Below the pieces are notes generated by a model. It did no database searches, was not told where the DNA came from, and was given only the letters and a program-made list of their open reading frames with translations. The translations under genes and the position numbers were made by a program. From CAYYNP01 sp964472545 (lineage in GTDB: Bacteria > Planctomycetota > Planctomycetia > Pirellulales > Thermoguttaceae): a stretch of DNA of 11,054 nt. This document shows positions 1-8,500 of the stretch, piece after piece. Within the stretch, counting starts at the first letter, position 1. Every line of letters begins with the position of its first letter. The DNA lies in NCBI GenBank assembly GCA_964472545.1, contig CAYYNP010000324.1, forward strand, positions 1 through 11,054, in the 5' to 3' direction.

Positions 1-603
1 GCCGTCGGCGTCGACGTCGAGGAAGTTGGCCCCGGCCCCCACGCGCCGTCCGTTGCCCACGTCGGCCTGCGCGGTCACGTCGGTGAAGGTACCGTTGCCG
101 TTGTTGCGCAGCAGCACGTTGGGGCCGTAGTTGTTCAGATAGAGATCGGCGTCGCCGTCGTTGTCGTAGTCGCCCACGCAGACGCCCAGGCCAAATCCGG
201 TGTCGCCGGTGCCGCTGGAGGCCGTCACGTCGGTGAACCGCCAGCCGCCGTCGTTGCGATAGAGTGCGTTGCGAGGCGCCACGGCCGCCTCGGTTCCCTC
301 GAGCGGCGCGCCGTTGAGGAAGTAGAGGTCGACGTCACCGTCGGAGTCGTAATCGAACAGGGCCAGGCCGCCGCTGACCGACTCGACGATATAACGGCGT
401 CCGCAACCGCCGTGGGTGTGGACGAACGTAACGCCCGACTGCGCGGAGACGTCCCGCAGTTGAATCGAACACGGCTGCCGATCCTGCCGTTCGGCCGCCG
501 GCGAGACCGCCACACCCCACGCCAAGACGCCGAACGCGACCTGTCGACTACGGTGCAACAGGAGGCGTCCGAGAGCCCCACGCGTTCGATCATTCCTTCT
601 CAT
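1..603 (-). CDS. CRTAC1-like FG-GAP/VCBS repeat protein, N-terminal part (runs off left edge)
   Basis: Partial gene: the first 201 codons are present and the frame is still open at base 1. The N-terminus is basic, with a hydrophobic stretch at about residues 22-36 ending in SPAAE, which fits a Sec signal peptide. From residue 50 the text is typical of the CRTAC1 family: an RDVSAQSGVTFVH segment, then calcium-type Asp boxes DYDSDGDVD (84-92), DYDNDGDAD (145-153) and DVDADG (196-201), separated by LYRNDGGWRFTDVT (114-127) and LLRNNGNGTFTDVT (164-177). These are FG-GAP/VCBS propeller blades, expected to bind Ca2+ outside the cytoplasm; members usually continue to a C-terminal ASPIC/UnbV domain, which would lie beyond the window. 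The start ATG lies 14 bases inside the end of the TPR gene upstream (stop 592-590), so translational coupling is likely; only a weak purine-rich ribosome site is visible. No enzymatic role is known to me for this family. Confidence 0.88.
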   Translation of the reverse strand, partial: MRRNDRTRGALGRLLLHRSRQVAFGVLAWGVAVSPAAERQDRQPCSIQLRDVSAQSGVTFVHTHGGCGRRYIVESVSGGLALFDYDSDGDVDLYFLNGAPLEGTEAAVAPRNALYRNDGGWRFTDVTASSGTGDTGFGLGVCVGDYDNDGDADLYLNNYGPNVLLRNNGNGTFTDVTAQADVGNGRRVGAGANFLDVDADG

Positions 604-1819
604 CGGCCTTTTCCAGGAGCGTCACCAGCCGCTGGTAGTTGGGATTCTCAGGATCGATAGCGATCAACTCCTGGCACAACTGCCGCATCTCCGCCTTCTT
701 CCCCAAGCGGTTGTACCAGGAAACCAGGATTTCGCGCGAGAGCGTATGTTCCGCGTCGAGCGCCGCAGCCCGCCGCCAGAGTGTTTCGGCGTTTTCACCA
801 AACCCATAGCGGGCATAGACCTTGCCGACGTTGGTACAAGTCTCGGCCGTCGTGCTTCGCATGACGTCCAGGTCGTCGGTTTCGCTCCGCTGCTCGACGT
901 GCTCCTTGCGTTCTTCGCTCTTGCGGCTCTCGAACATCTCCGTGTAGCGCTGCGATTCGGCCGGGCGATCGAGCCGCGCGTAGAGCGTGGCCAACGCGGA
1001 GTAGGCGTCGGTCAACTCGGGGTCGAGCGTGACGGCAGCTTCGTAGATCGCGACGGCCCGCTCGTGCTCGCCAAGTTGGCGATAGACCTGCCCCAGCAAG
1101 AGACGGCTGCCGCTGGCCGCAGGCACCAACCGCAACTCTTCCCGCAACGCCGTTGCGGCCCGGTGCAACTCGCCTTGCCCCATCAGCGCCTCGGCCAGGC
1201 GATGGTTGACGCCGGCAGTCCGCGGACTGATCAGCAGCGCTTCCTCGAACATCGCCACGGCGGCGTCGTACTCTTCCTTCTGCAGGTGGAGCGTACCGAG
1301 GGCGTCGTGGACGTCGGCGCGGTTGGGGGCCAGCTTCAACGCGGCCTTCCAACACTTCACGGCGTCGGCCGTGCTGCCGTTGCGGCGATGGGCAATGCCG
1401 GCCGCCAACAGGCCGTTGGGGTCTTCGGGAAAATCGTCCATCACCCGGCGGGCCACCACGAGCGACTCTTCCTTGAGCGAGGCGGCGGTGACCTCCGCTG
1501 CCGGCGCGAACTTAAACGGCATCGCCGGGAGATTGGCGGGAACAACCGACGGCTCGACCGGCGGCTTCTTCGGTTCGTCTGGCTCCTCTTCGGGGGGATC
1601 GTTCGGCGGATCCGTGGCCGGCGGCGTTTCCGGGGGAAGCAACGGCGGCTCCGGCGGGACATCGGCCGGCGGCTGAGATTCCGCTGCCGGATCGGCAGCT
1701 TCGGCGTCTGCCGGTTCGCTCTGGGCTGCGTCGAGCCGCCATGCGCCCGTCAACGTCAACACCCCAATCGTCAAGCTCGTCCACCACCACCGTGTCGATC
1801 TGCGTCTTCTCATCGCCAT
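590..1819 (-). CDS. secreted tetratricopeptide repeat (TPR) protein with Pro/Glu-rich linker
   Basis: 409 residues. The N-terminus is RRRR followed by a hydrophobic segment (about 11-28) and LDAA|QS, a probable Sec signal peptide or membrane anchor. Residues about 33-98 form a low-complexity Pro/Glu/Ala/Asp linker. From about 136 to 405 there are roughly six to seven TPR units with the usual spacing, for example LLAAGIAHRRNGSTADAV, VHDALGTLHLQKEEYDAAV and SRLLLGQVYRQLGEHERAV, each ending in an L/I-x-P turn. A charged insert (about 298-325) interrupts the array. TPRs are protein-binding scaffolds, so this is probably an exported adaptor; no catalytic residues are seen. The stop of the large TPR/FG-GAP gene directly abuts this ATG (TGAATG). 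A second in-frame ATG at 1813-1811 sits 9 bases after a GAGG and is a better-spaced start, giving 407 residues. The gene overlaps the next one (FG-GAP) by 14 bases, so the three are probably co-expressed. Confidence 0.88.
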   Translation of the reverse strand: MAMRRRRSTRWWWTSLTIGVLTLTGAWRLDAAQSEPADAEAADPAAESQPPADVPPEPPLLPPETPPATDPPNDPPEEEPDEPKKPPVEPSVVPANLPAMPFKFAPAAEVTAASLKEESLVVARRVMDDFPEDPNGLLAAGIAHRRNGSTADAVKCWKAALKLAPNRADVHDALGTLHLQKEEYDAAVAMFEEALLISPRTAGVNHRLAEALMGQGELHRAATALREELRLVPAASGSRLLLGQVYRQLGEHERAVAIYEAAVTLDPELTDAYSALATLYARLDRPAESQRYTEMFESRKSEERKEHVEQRSETDDLDVMRSTTAETCTNVGKVYARYGFGENAETLWRRAAALDAEHTLSREILVSWYNRLGKKAEMRQLCQELIAIDPENPNYQRLVTLLEKADEKE

Positions 1820-4800
1820 TCACCTCGTTTGAACTCGCCGCGTGTTGTAGCGGCGCCGATACTCTCGGGTCTTCTCGTTATCCGGATAAACCTCCCCATT
1901 AGAATAAGGATAACCACTCATGGCGTGAAATGGAAGTGGTTCAACCGTGTCGCCGTGGGCCGTGTAGAGGTCCATATCCTTGCAGAAACTGTCGGTTTTC
2001 AGGAGAAACGTGCGGCGTTGGCCCTTGGGAACGGGCCGGAAAGCCGCCGCAGGGAATCGCAGCGTCAATTCCTCGCCGCGGCCCATGATCACGTAGCAGT
2101 CGTCCGCCGCGTCGACCAACGGGCCGACCTCGCCAAAACGCGTGTAGTCGCCCGCCATCAGCTTCCAGCCGGCCGAACGGTCGACGTTTTGGTAATCGTA
2201 CAGGTTGGGATGCCGTCCGTCGGGAGAATACTCCCGTGGAAAGCCCCGGAAATGCAGGTCGGCACCGGCAGCGGCGACCTCCTCCATCGACAGAGAAGCG
2301 TCGGCGGCGTGGACGGCCAGGAAGATTCGGTCCCAGTAGAGTTCCATGTTGCTGCGGATACGGACGCGCCGATCACTCGGGAGAATCTTCCCGCTCACGT
2401 CCAGCGTCATCATGTGCTGCAAACCGGCCGGGTAGCCAACCTCCTCGAAGAGCGCGACCCAGCGGCCGTCGCGCAGGACCGCGATGCTGGGGGCCTCGGC
2501 ACGGCAGCCGGCCTGTTCGGCGGCGAAGTTGGTCGACGAATAGCCGTACTCGACCCAACCGTGCAGGAACAAGATCAGCCGATCGGCGGCCGCAACGTTC
2601 GCGAGCCGGCCGCCGAAATCCAACTCCACGCAGTGTTCATCCACGATGCCGGCAAACGACTGGCCCTCGTGCAAACTCTGTCCGTCGCCGGCGCCGGCGT
2701 AATGACGGTCGACGTGCAGCAGGGTTTCGGTAACGTCGTTGCCGCGGTGGTCGACCGCCCTTACCGGATCGATCGGCCGGCGATAGCAGAAGACCTCGAA
2801 CTTGGGCGGGTCGATACCGACCGCCATCATCTCGTTGGGGTAGACCTCCGTTCCATCCGGATGGTCGATCGCGATCAGTTTGGCCTCGTCGAAGTAGATC
2901 ACCTCTTCCAGCGGGGCGGAGACCTGCAACACGTAGTGCTCGTCGCGCGGTCGAAGCTGAGCAATCCGCACGTACTCGGTCGGGTCGGGCGGGGCGTACG
3001 AGCCGGCCGCCACCAGGTAGCCCAGGCCGCCCACGCCGCCGAAGTCGGAGACGAAGGCGTACTGCGAGCCGTCCCAGGCGAACAAGTTGGGGCAGGACGA
3101 CGTCTTTCGCGGAATCTCGGTAATCTCCGTAACGCGATCCGCCGCCAGTTCCAATTCGGCCTGCAACACGCCGTCGGGCCAGATGATCCGCAGCCACTCG
3201 ACGGTCGGCCGATCGCCCAATCCTGCATGGACTCTCAGCGGCGGCATGGCTACCGCGCCAGACGGCGCGCCGACCACGTATTGCTGAAACATCCGCCCGC
3301 TCTTGATCTCCACCCGTGCGCCGATCGCCGAATTGTTCGAACGCGATTTCTTGTCGCCGCGCCGGGTGCCGCGGAAGTCGAGCCCGATCCAATGACCGCC
3401 GGGCGTGACGTTGGCCAGCAACATCGGCTCGGCGTCGGTCGGGACCCAAAACAGATCGCACGCTCCGTCGCCGTTAAAATCGGCCGCCATACAGCTTGCG
3501 TGGCCTTGTGTCTTCACGGCCCCCAGCAGGCAGCCCGGGTCGAGTTCGGCGGCGTTCAGATAGCGATCGGCCGGCCAATCGTTGATCAGCAGGGCCGGGC
3601 CACACGTGCCGTCGTCGCGCCGGGCATCAGCGATCACAACGTCCAGATCGCCGTCGTTGTCGAGATCGGCGAATTGCCCGCCCGTGCCACCCAGCCGGCC
3701 ACAGCGGTCCGAGAATCCCTGATGGGCTTCGAAACCGAACCGCCCATCGTTGACGAACAATCGCAGACCGTCCTCGGCGAATACCAGCAGATCGCGATCG
3801 CCGTCCTTGTCCGGGTCGCCGGAGGTGGCGCTGAAGACGCCGCGGACGCTCAGACCGCTGGTGGCCGCGTCCAGCGTGTGATGTTCCCAAACGCGATCGT
3901 TCACCCAGGCAATCGGCGACACATCGCCGGCCGGAAAGACCACCATGTCCAGGTCACGGTCGCCGTCGAAATCGTCGTACACCACCGACGCCACCGGTAC
4001 CTCCGGCAGGGACAGGCCGAGGCGTTCGGCCAGGTCGTCGAACGTGCCGTCCCGATTGTTGTTCCAGATGCGGCTTGCCGTGGGCGCGGGTGCCGCTTCG
4101 CCGTCAGAAGCCGGCACCGATCCTCGCTTCAGACGGAAGGCCAGCAGGTCCAAGTCGCCGTCGCTGTCGACGTCGGCCAGCCGGGCGCACGATGTGATCG
4201 CTTCGCGTTGGTTGTCGGCTGTGAACGCTTGCTGCTTGAACTTCCCCTTGCCGTTGTTGAGCATCAGCAGGTTCTCGCCGGCCCCGCCGAGCCAGAGGTC
4301 GAGGTCGCCGTCGTTGTCGACGTCGCCGAACGAAGGCGAGACGGTCCGCGGGGCGATCGCCGTGCCGTTGCCGAAGCAGCCGGAGCCGTCGTTCAGCCAC
4401 AACGACGTGTTTCCTCGGCCGTCGCCGGCGAGGCAAAGATCCAGATCGCCGTCGCCGTCGACGTCGCCGGCCGCGATCCCCGGCAGTTCGACGGAGCCGC
4501 CGTTCCATTTCCACGAAGGCGTGCGGACCTTTAGCCGCTGAACCTTGGGCGAGAAGAGAATCCGCCGGGCGGCAACTTCCTCGTGTGGCGGCAGCGGCAG
4601 ATTGTCGGCCCCCAGCGCGCGATAATACTTGCCCACGGTGCCGTAGACTTTCTGCACGCCGAACAGGCCGCCGGTCAGTTCGGCCTTGCGCAGCCCCTCG
4701 AAACGTGCGAACAACCGCAGAGCCTCCTCGCGCCGCCCGGAGCGGATGTACAACCCGGCCAGCCGATAGACCGCCGAGATGAAGCCCGGATCTGCAGCGA

Positions 4801-5404
4801 TCACCTTTTCGAGCATCGCGACGCCTTCTTCGTTACGGCGTAGCGCGAGCAGGGCTTCGGCGTATTTGTAGGTGGCGTGCGTGTCGTGTGGGTCGCCTTG
4901 GTAGACCTTCTCGAAGCACTCGAGGGCTTCTTCGGTGTTGCCGAGATGTTGGTGGTAAAGCCCCAGCACAAACCGGCCATGGAGGTGGTCCGGTGATTTC
5001 GCCAGAACCGCCTCGAACGTCTCCCGTGCGGTCTCCAGATGGGCCTGACCGCCGCGAACTCCGTGCATGTTGAAGAAGGCCAGGCCGAGGTTGTATCGTG
5101 CGGCGGTCCAATCGGGAGCGGCGGCCAACACTTTCTCGAACGCCTTGGCCGCGTCCGAATAGCGATATTGCCCCATCAGGGCCGCGCCGCGGTTGAATTC
5201 GGTTAAGGCACCCGCTACGGCGGGGGATACCGTGGGCAGTGGGTTTGCACTACGGGGGGGCGGGTGTTCCGGCCCATCCGTGCGTGGCGGCTGTGCGGCG
5301 ATCGCGCGGCCGGCCAAGACGATCCCCGCCACGGCTGCGATGAGGGAACAGGTCCGAGGACGTCCGACGAGCCAACCCCGAACCGACTTCGCGCGCGCCA
5401 ACAT
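1820..5404 (-). CDS. exported TPR + FG-GAP/VCBS + ASPIC/UnbV protein with large uncharacterised C-terminus
   Basis: 1194 residues from the chosen ATG. The open frame extends 34 codons upstream, but this ATG has a strong AAGGAG site five bases away and opens a signal peptide (basic 1-18, hydrophobic 19-36, cleavage near AIAAQ). Residues about 65-240 hold five TPR-like units (ALTEFNRGAALMGQYRYSDA, ARYNLGLAFF, GRFVLGLYHQHLGNTEEA and others). Seven Asp-box FG-GAP/VCBS motifs follow at about 314, 361, 411, 478, 530, 580 and 641 (for example DVDGDGDLD, DVDNDGDLD, DLDNDGDLD). About 668-765 matches the ASPIC/UnbV module (GHWIGLDFRG, NSAIGARVEI, LRIIWPDGV). From about 771 to the end is a long region opening CPNLFAWDGSQYAFVSDFGG and ending in MSGYPYSNGEVYPDNEKTRE; I recognise this arrangement from other planctomycete and acidobacterial proteins but know no function. 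It is probably an extracytoplasmic, Ca2+-stabilised scaffold or binding protein. It is first in a tight cluster with the next TPR and FG-GAP genes. Confidence 0.9.
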   Translation of the reverse strand: MLARAKSVRGWLVGRPRTCSLIAAVAGIVLAGRAIAAQPPRTDGPEHPPPRSANPLPTVSPAVAGALTEFNRGAALMGQYRYSDAAKAFEKVLAAAPDWTAARYNLGLAFFNMHGVRGGQAHLETARETFEAVLAKSPDHLHGRFVLGLYHQHLGNTEEALECFEKVYQGDPHDTHATYKYAEALLALRRNEEGVAMLEKVIAADPGFISAVYRLAGLYIRSGRREEALRLFARFEGLRKAELTGGLFGVQKVYGTVGKYYRALGADNLPLPPHEEVAARRILFSPKVQRLKVRTPSWKWNGGSVELPGIAAGDVDGDGDLDLCLAGDGRGNTSLWLNDGSGCFGNGTAIAPRTVSPSFGDVDNDGDLDLWLGGAGENLLMLNNGKGKFKQQAFTADNQREAITSCARLADVDSDGDLDLLAFRLKRGSVPASDGEAAPAPTASRIWNNNRDGTFDDLAERLGLSLPEVPVASVVYDDFDGDRDLDMVVFPAGDVSPIAWVNDRVWEHHTLDAATSGLSVRGVFSATSGDPDKDGDRDLLVFAEDGLRLFVNDGRFGFEAHQGFSDRCGRLGGTGGQFADLDNDGDLDVVIADARRDDGTCGPALLINDWPADRYLNAAELDPGCLLGAVKTQGHASCMAADFNGDGACDLFWVPTDAEPMLLANVTPGGHWIGLDFRGTRRGDKKSRSNNSAIGARVEIKSGRMFQQYVVGAPSGAVAMPPLRVHAGLGDRPTVEWLRIIWPDGVLQAELELAADRVTEITEIPRKTSSCPNLFAWDGSQYAFVSDFGGVGGLGYLVAAGSYAPPDPTEYVRIAQLRPRDEHYVLQVSAPLEEVIYFDEAKLIAIDHPDGTEVYPNEMMAVGIDPPKFEVFCYRRPIDPVRAVDHRGNDVTETLLHVDRHYAGAGDGQSLHEGQSFAGIVDEHCVELDFGGRLANVAAADRLILFLHGWVEYGYSSTNFAAEQAGCRAEAPSIAVLRDGRWVALFEEVGYPAGLQHMMTLDVSGKILPSDRRVRIRSNMELYWDRIFLAVHAADASLSMEEVAAAGADLHFRGFPREYSPDGRHPNLYDYQNVDRSAGWKLMAGDYTRFGEVGPLVDAADDCYVIMGRGEELTLRFPAAAFRPVPKGQRRTFLLKTDSFCKDMDLYTAHGDTVEPLPFHAMSGYPYSNGEVYPDNEKTREYRRRYNTRRVQTR

Positions 5405-5415
5405 ACTCTCTCCTT
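5405..5415 (-). promoter_or_regulatory. ribosome binding site deciding the start at 5404
   Basis: The minus strand reads AAGGAGAGAGT immediately before the ATG, an almost ideal Shine-Dalgarno sequence with GGAG five bases from the start codon. It selects this ATG over the 34-codon upstream extension of the open frame. That extension lacks a signal peptide and runs through a candidate promoter. Confidence 0.75.
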
Positions 5416-5448
5416 CACGCAGTCGCCGTTCAAGCCGCCCACTCGGCA

Positions 5449-5477
5449 AGTATACAACAGCCGGCGGCCCGGTTGAA
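5449..5477 (-). promoter_or_regulatory. candidate sigma-70-type promoter for the TPR/FG-GAP cluster
   Basis: On the minus strand a TATACT box (5454-5449, five of six matches to the -10 consensus) lies 17 bases after TTCAAC (5477-5472, a weak -35). Transcription would start near 5442, giving a 5' leader of about 38 bases that contains the ribosome site. A 10-bp inverted repeat (5457-5466 with 5486-5495) brackets the -35 box. This is a prediction by eye; the -10 is good and the -35 is poor. Confidence 0.4.
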
Positions 5478-5495
5478 TCACCCGGCGCCGGCTGT
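5457..5495. repeat. 10-bp inverted repeat spanning the candidate promoter
   Basis: ACAGCCGGCG at 5457-5466 and its exact reverse complement CGCCGGCTGT at 5486-5495 are separated by 19 bases. It lies over the spacer and -35 region of the candidate promoter for the large TPR/FG-GAP gene, so it could be a regulator site. It could also form a hairpin in a transcript reading out of the propeller gene. No U-run follows it on the minus strand, so it is not a standard intrinsic terminator. Confidence 0.4.
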
Positions 5496-5544
5496 GTGAA
5501 CGTCATATTTGCCGCATTTTACGGAATCGGCAGCGGCCCGGCCG

Positions 5545-8500
5545 CTACTTGCCCAGGCAGATCAGCTTGCCGTTCTTCAACGAGACGAGGAGGTTGCCGT
5601 AGGCTGCCGCGGCGCCGTCGAAGACGGGGTCGGCCTCGAGGGCGTATTGCGAGATCGGCTCGCCGTTGGCTGCGGAGTAGACGCGTAACACGGCTTCGTG
5701 CGGGTCGGGATTATCGGGGGCTTTCGGCCGGCCGGATTTCAACTCGATCGGCACGTCTTCGTCGAGCCAACCTGCCAGAAAGAGCCGGCGTTCGGTCAGT
5801 ACCATGGCGCGGGGCTGGAACTTCTCGTTTCTCGACCAGAGCGTCTTGCCGCGTGTCGTGCCGCGCGCGGCGGCCTGGATCGTGGCCCCCAACGGGAAGA
5901 AGGCCTCTTCGTAGCGGGTGAACTTCTGGTGGAAGTGGCCGTCCTGGTTGAACTGACGGAAGGCGCTCTTGCGGCGCTGCTTCAGTCCGGTGTATGGATT
6001 GACGACGCTGACGGACCGCTCGTCGTTGAAGGCCACGAGTTGCCCCTTGGCACCGTCGGCCGACCACCCCTGACGATCGAACCACGTATCTTCCAGCAGC
6101 CCGGTCGATGCGACCAGTCCGGCCGGCTGCCGCGAAGATTCGAGTTGCCCGTCGAAGCGGACTTGCCGCATGTTGATCGTCTCGCCATTAGCAACGAGAA
6201 CGTCGGGCAACAGGCCTCGGCCGTGTTCCGGGCCCCAATAACCGGAGGCCAGCGTGCGCTGGTGTTTCAACTTGCCCGTGAAGACGTCGACGCCGTAGAG
6301 CCGGATTCCGCCGTCGAGATTCGTCGAACGGCCGGCGGCGAAATAGACGGCGCCGTCTTGCACGAGCACGCTGCCGCTGATGCACAGCGGAGACTCCAGC
6401 CGGTCCTCGGAGCCGATGCGGCGTTCCGTTGCCGACGTCTTGAAACGCCATGCCAACTCGCCGAACTCTACATCCAGACAGTAGACCGAGCCGTCGCCGC
6501 AGCCAAACACGCAGAGCCCGCCGTCGATCGTCGGCGGCGAGTCGATCGGGCCGGCAGCCAGAAATCGCCAAACCGGCGAGCCGTCCTTGCCGTCGAGGCA
6601 GTGGACCGTGTAGGCGTCGCGCTCGGCCACGAACACCTTGCCCTCGGCGGCGACCGGAGCCGTCAGCGCGCCGCCGAGCTTCGCCTGCCACTTCACTGAG
6701 AGTTCTCCCGGTACGGCTGAAGCGCTGGCTGCGCTGCGTGCGGCGTCGGCTCGATAAGTGGGCCACTGGTCGTCGCCGTCGCTGGCCGATCCGAGATTCT
6801 CGCCGGACTCCGCCGTGGCCGACGGTTCACGGGGCTCGGCAACGCGTCGATACGCCGGGCCCCTCTCCAATGCCGACACGATGTCGATCTCTCCCCAGGA
6901 GCTGTTCTCCGCCAGGGCGAAGAACCCGTTGATCCGCGCCGTGCTATAGCACTGACACGATTCCGGCGGCACGTAGATATAGCCGTTGGCCGGCATGATC
7001 CCGTATTGGCAGAGGCCGCGAACCCACTGGTTGGTGGCCGTGGCCTTGGTCTTCGGGTCGACGACCTGGATGCCGCTGTGTCCGATCAACAGATAGCGGG
7101 CGGTCGCTTTGTTGCGATAGCAGCGATGGTGGTGTTGGTTGTGGACGAAAGGCAACTCGTCGGTGATTTCGCCCGTGCGGACGTCGATCCCGACCGCCGT
7201 TTTCGCCTCGTTGAGGAAGTCGGTCTTGGGAATGTCGATTCCCGTGGTGACGATCCCGTCGGCCGTTCGCCGGCTTTCCCGCCAGATCGACTTGGTCATC
7301 GGCACCACCCAGATCTTCTCACCGATAGCAAACAGATCGCCCGGCGAACCGAAGCCGATGGCCCCCTTGTTCTCCCAGAGCTTCTCTCCGGTCTTGATCG
7401 AGAAGCCGCAAAGCCGATTCCACAACAGGCACATGATCACGTCGCCGTGGGCGACGACCGTGGGGGCGTAGGCGCGGATGAACTGGCCCTCGGTCTCGAA
7501 CCTCGCCGCCCAACGCGGCCGGCCGGTGGCGGCGTCGAGACAGTGGAGGCGCTGGTTGTCGAGGTAGAAGACGTTCTCGCCTATCGCACCGAGCGACAAC
7601 GGAACGATGCGCTGGAGGTTATTCCCTTCGACGGCCCAAAGCTCCCGGCCGCTTTCGGCATCGTAACACACGATCGACTTGCGGACCGTCGGCTCGTCGT
7701 ACTCGGCCAGTTCCCAATAGCCGTGACACGCGTCCGATTTGTCGATCAGCAGGTTCGGGTCGCCGGTCACCACCAGCAGCTTGCCGTCGTGGTAGATCAA
7801 CTCCTCGGTATTCTCCGAGCCTTCGTAGGTCATCAGGGTCTCGCCGGTGGCCGCGTCGAGCTTGGCGACCGGGGCACAGAGTCCCAGTGTGACCAAGACG
7901 TCATCGCCCACCGACACCAGACGCCGCGGCAGTTGCACTGGCCCGGCGCGGAAGTTGTAGAGGTGGGTCATCCACTCGGCGATATCGCGTTTCCACAGAA
8001 GCTTCCCGTTGAATGCGTCGCGGGCGACGAGCTTCCAGTGGGCCGGGCGATGGATGATCGACGTGGTTCCTTCATCGAAGATGTAGAACACTCGGCCGCC
8101 GCTACTGGTCATCGCGCTGAGGCTGGCCATGGCGTCGTGGTGGCGCGTACGTTTTGGGCCGGCGTACCACTGCAGGTGGCGAGGATGGCCCACCTTCAGG
8201 TCGCCGCTGACCGCGTTGCTCGACGCGTCGTAGAGAAAATGGGTCCACTGGTCGATCTCTGCCGGCCACGGCTTGGTGTACTTGGCCCAGCCGTCGATCT
8301 CGCCGCTTCGCTTCAAACCCTCAAATTCCAGCGGCCGCACGCCGGGCCCGATCAGCACCACGCCACACGGCGCCAGCACGCGCTCGATTTCTGCGGCAGC
8401 GAGGCTCGTAAGCTCCTCAACGACGATCAGGTTCACGAGGTTGTCGCCGTGGGGCAAGTTCTTGCCGTCGTATTGCTCCGCCGAAACTTGGCCGTAAAGG

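Noticed and set aside
225..593. 122-codon minus-strand open frame starting MIERVGLSDAS
   Set aside because: It is a Ser/Arg-rich shadow. The frame starting at 603 gives signal peptide plus FG-GAP motifs through to the window edge and is clearly the coding one.
4141..4470. Recurrent GTCGCCGTCGTTGTCGACGTC-like DNA words suggesting a tandem repeat
   Set aside because: They are the codons of the repeated Asp boxes (D-x-D-x-D-G-D) in the FG-GAP blades, at irregular spacing, and are explained by the protein.
746..4534. 1262-codon open frame on the plus strand
   Set aside because: It runs antisense to two well-supported genes. Its product is rich in Arg, Val and Gln with no domain or signal, which is the usual mirror frame of high-GC coding sequence.
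5532..5546. Hairpin AGCGGC/GCCGCT at the stop of the propeller gene as an intrinsic terminator
   Set aside because: The stem is only 6 bp with a 3-base loop and no U-run follows in the direction of transcription, so it cannot be called a terminator.
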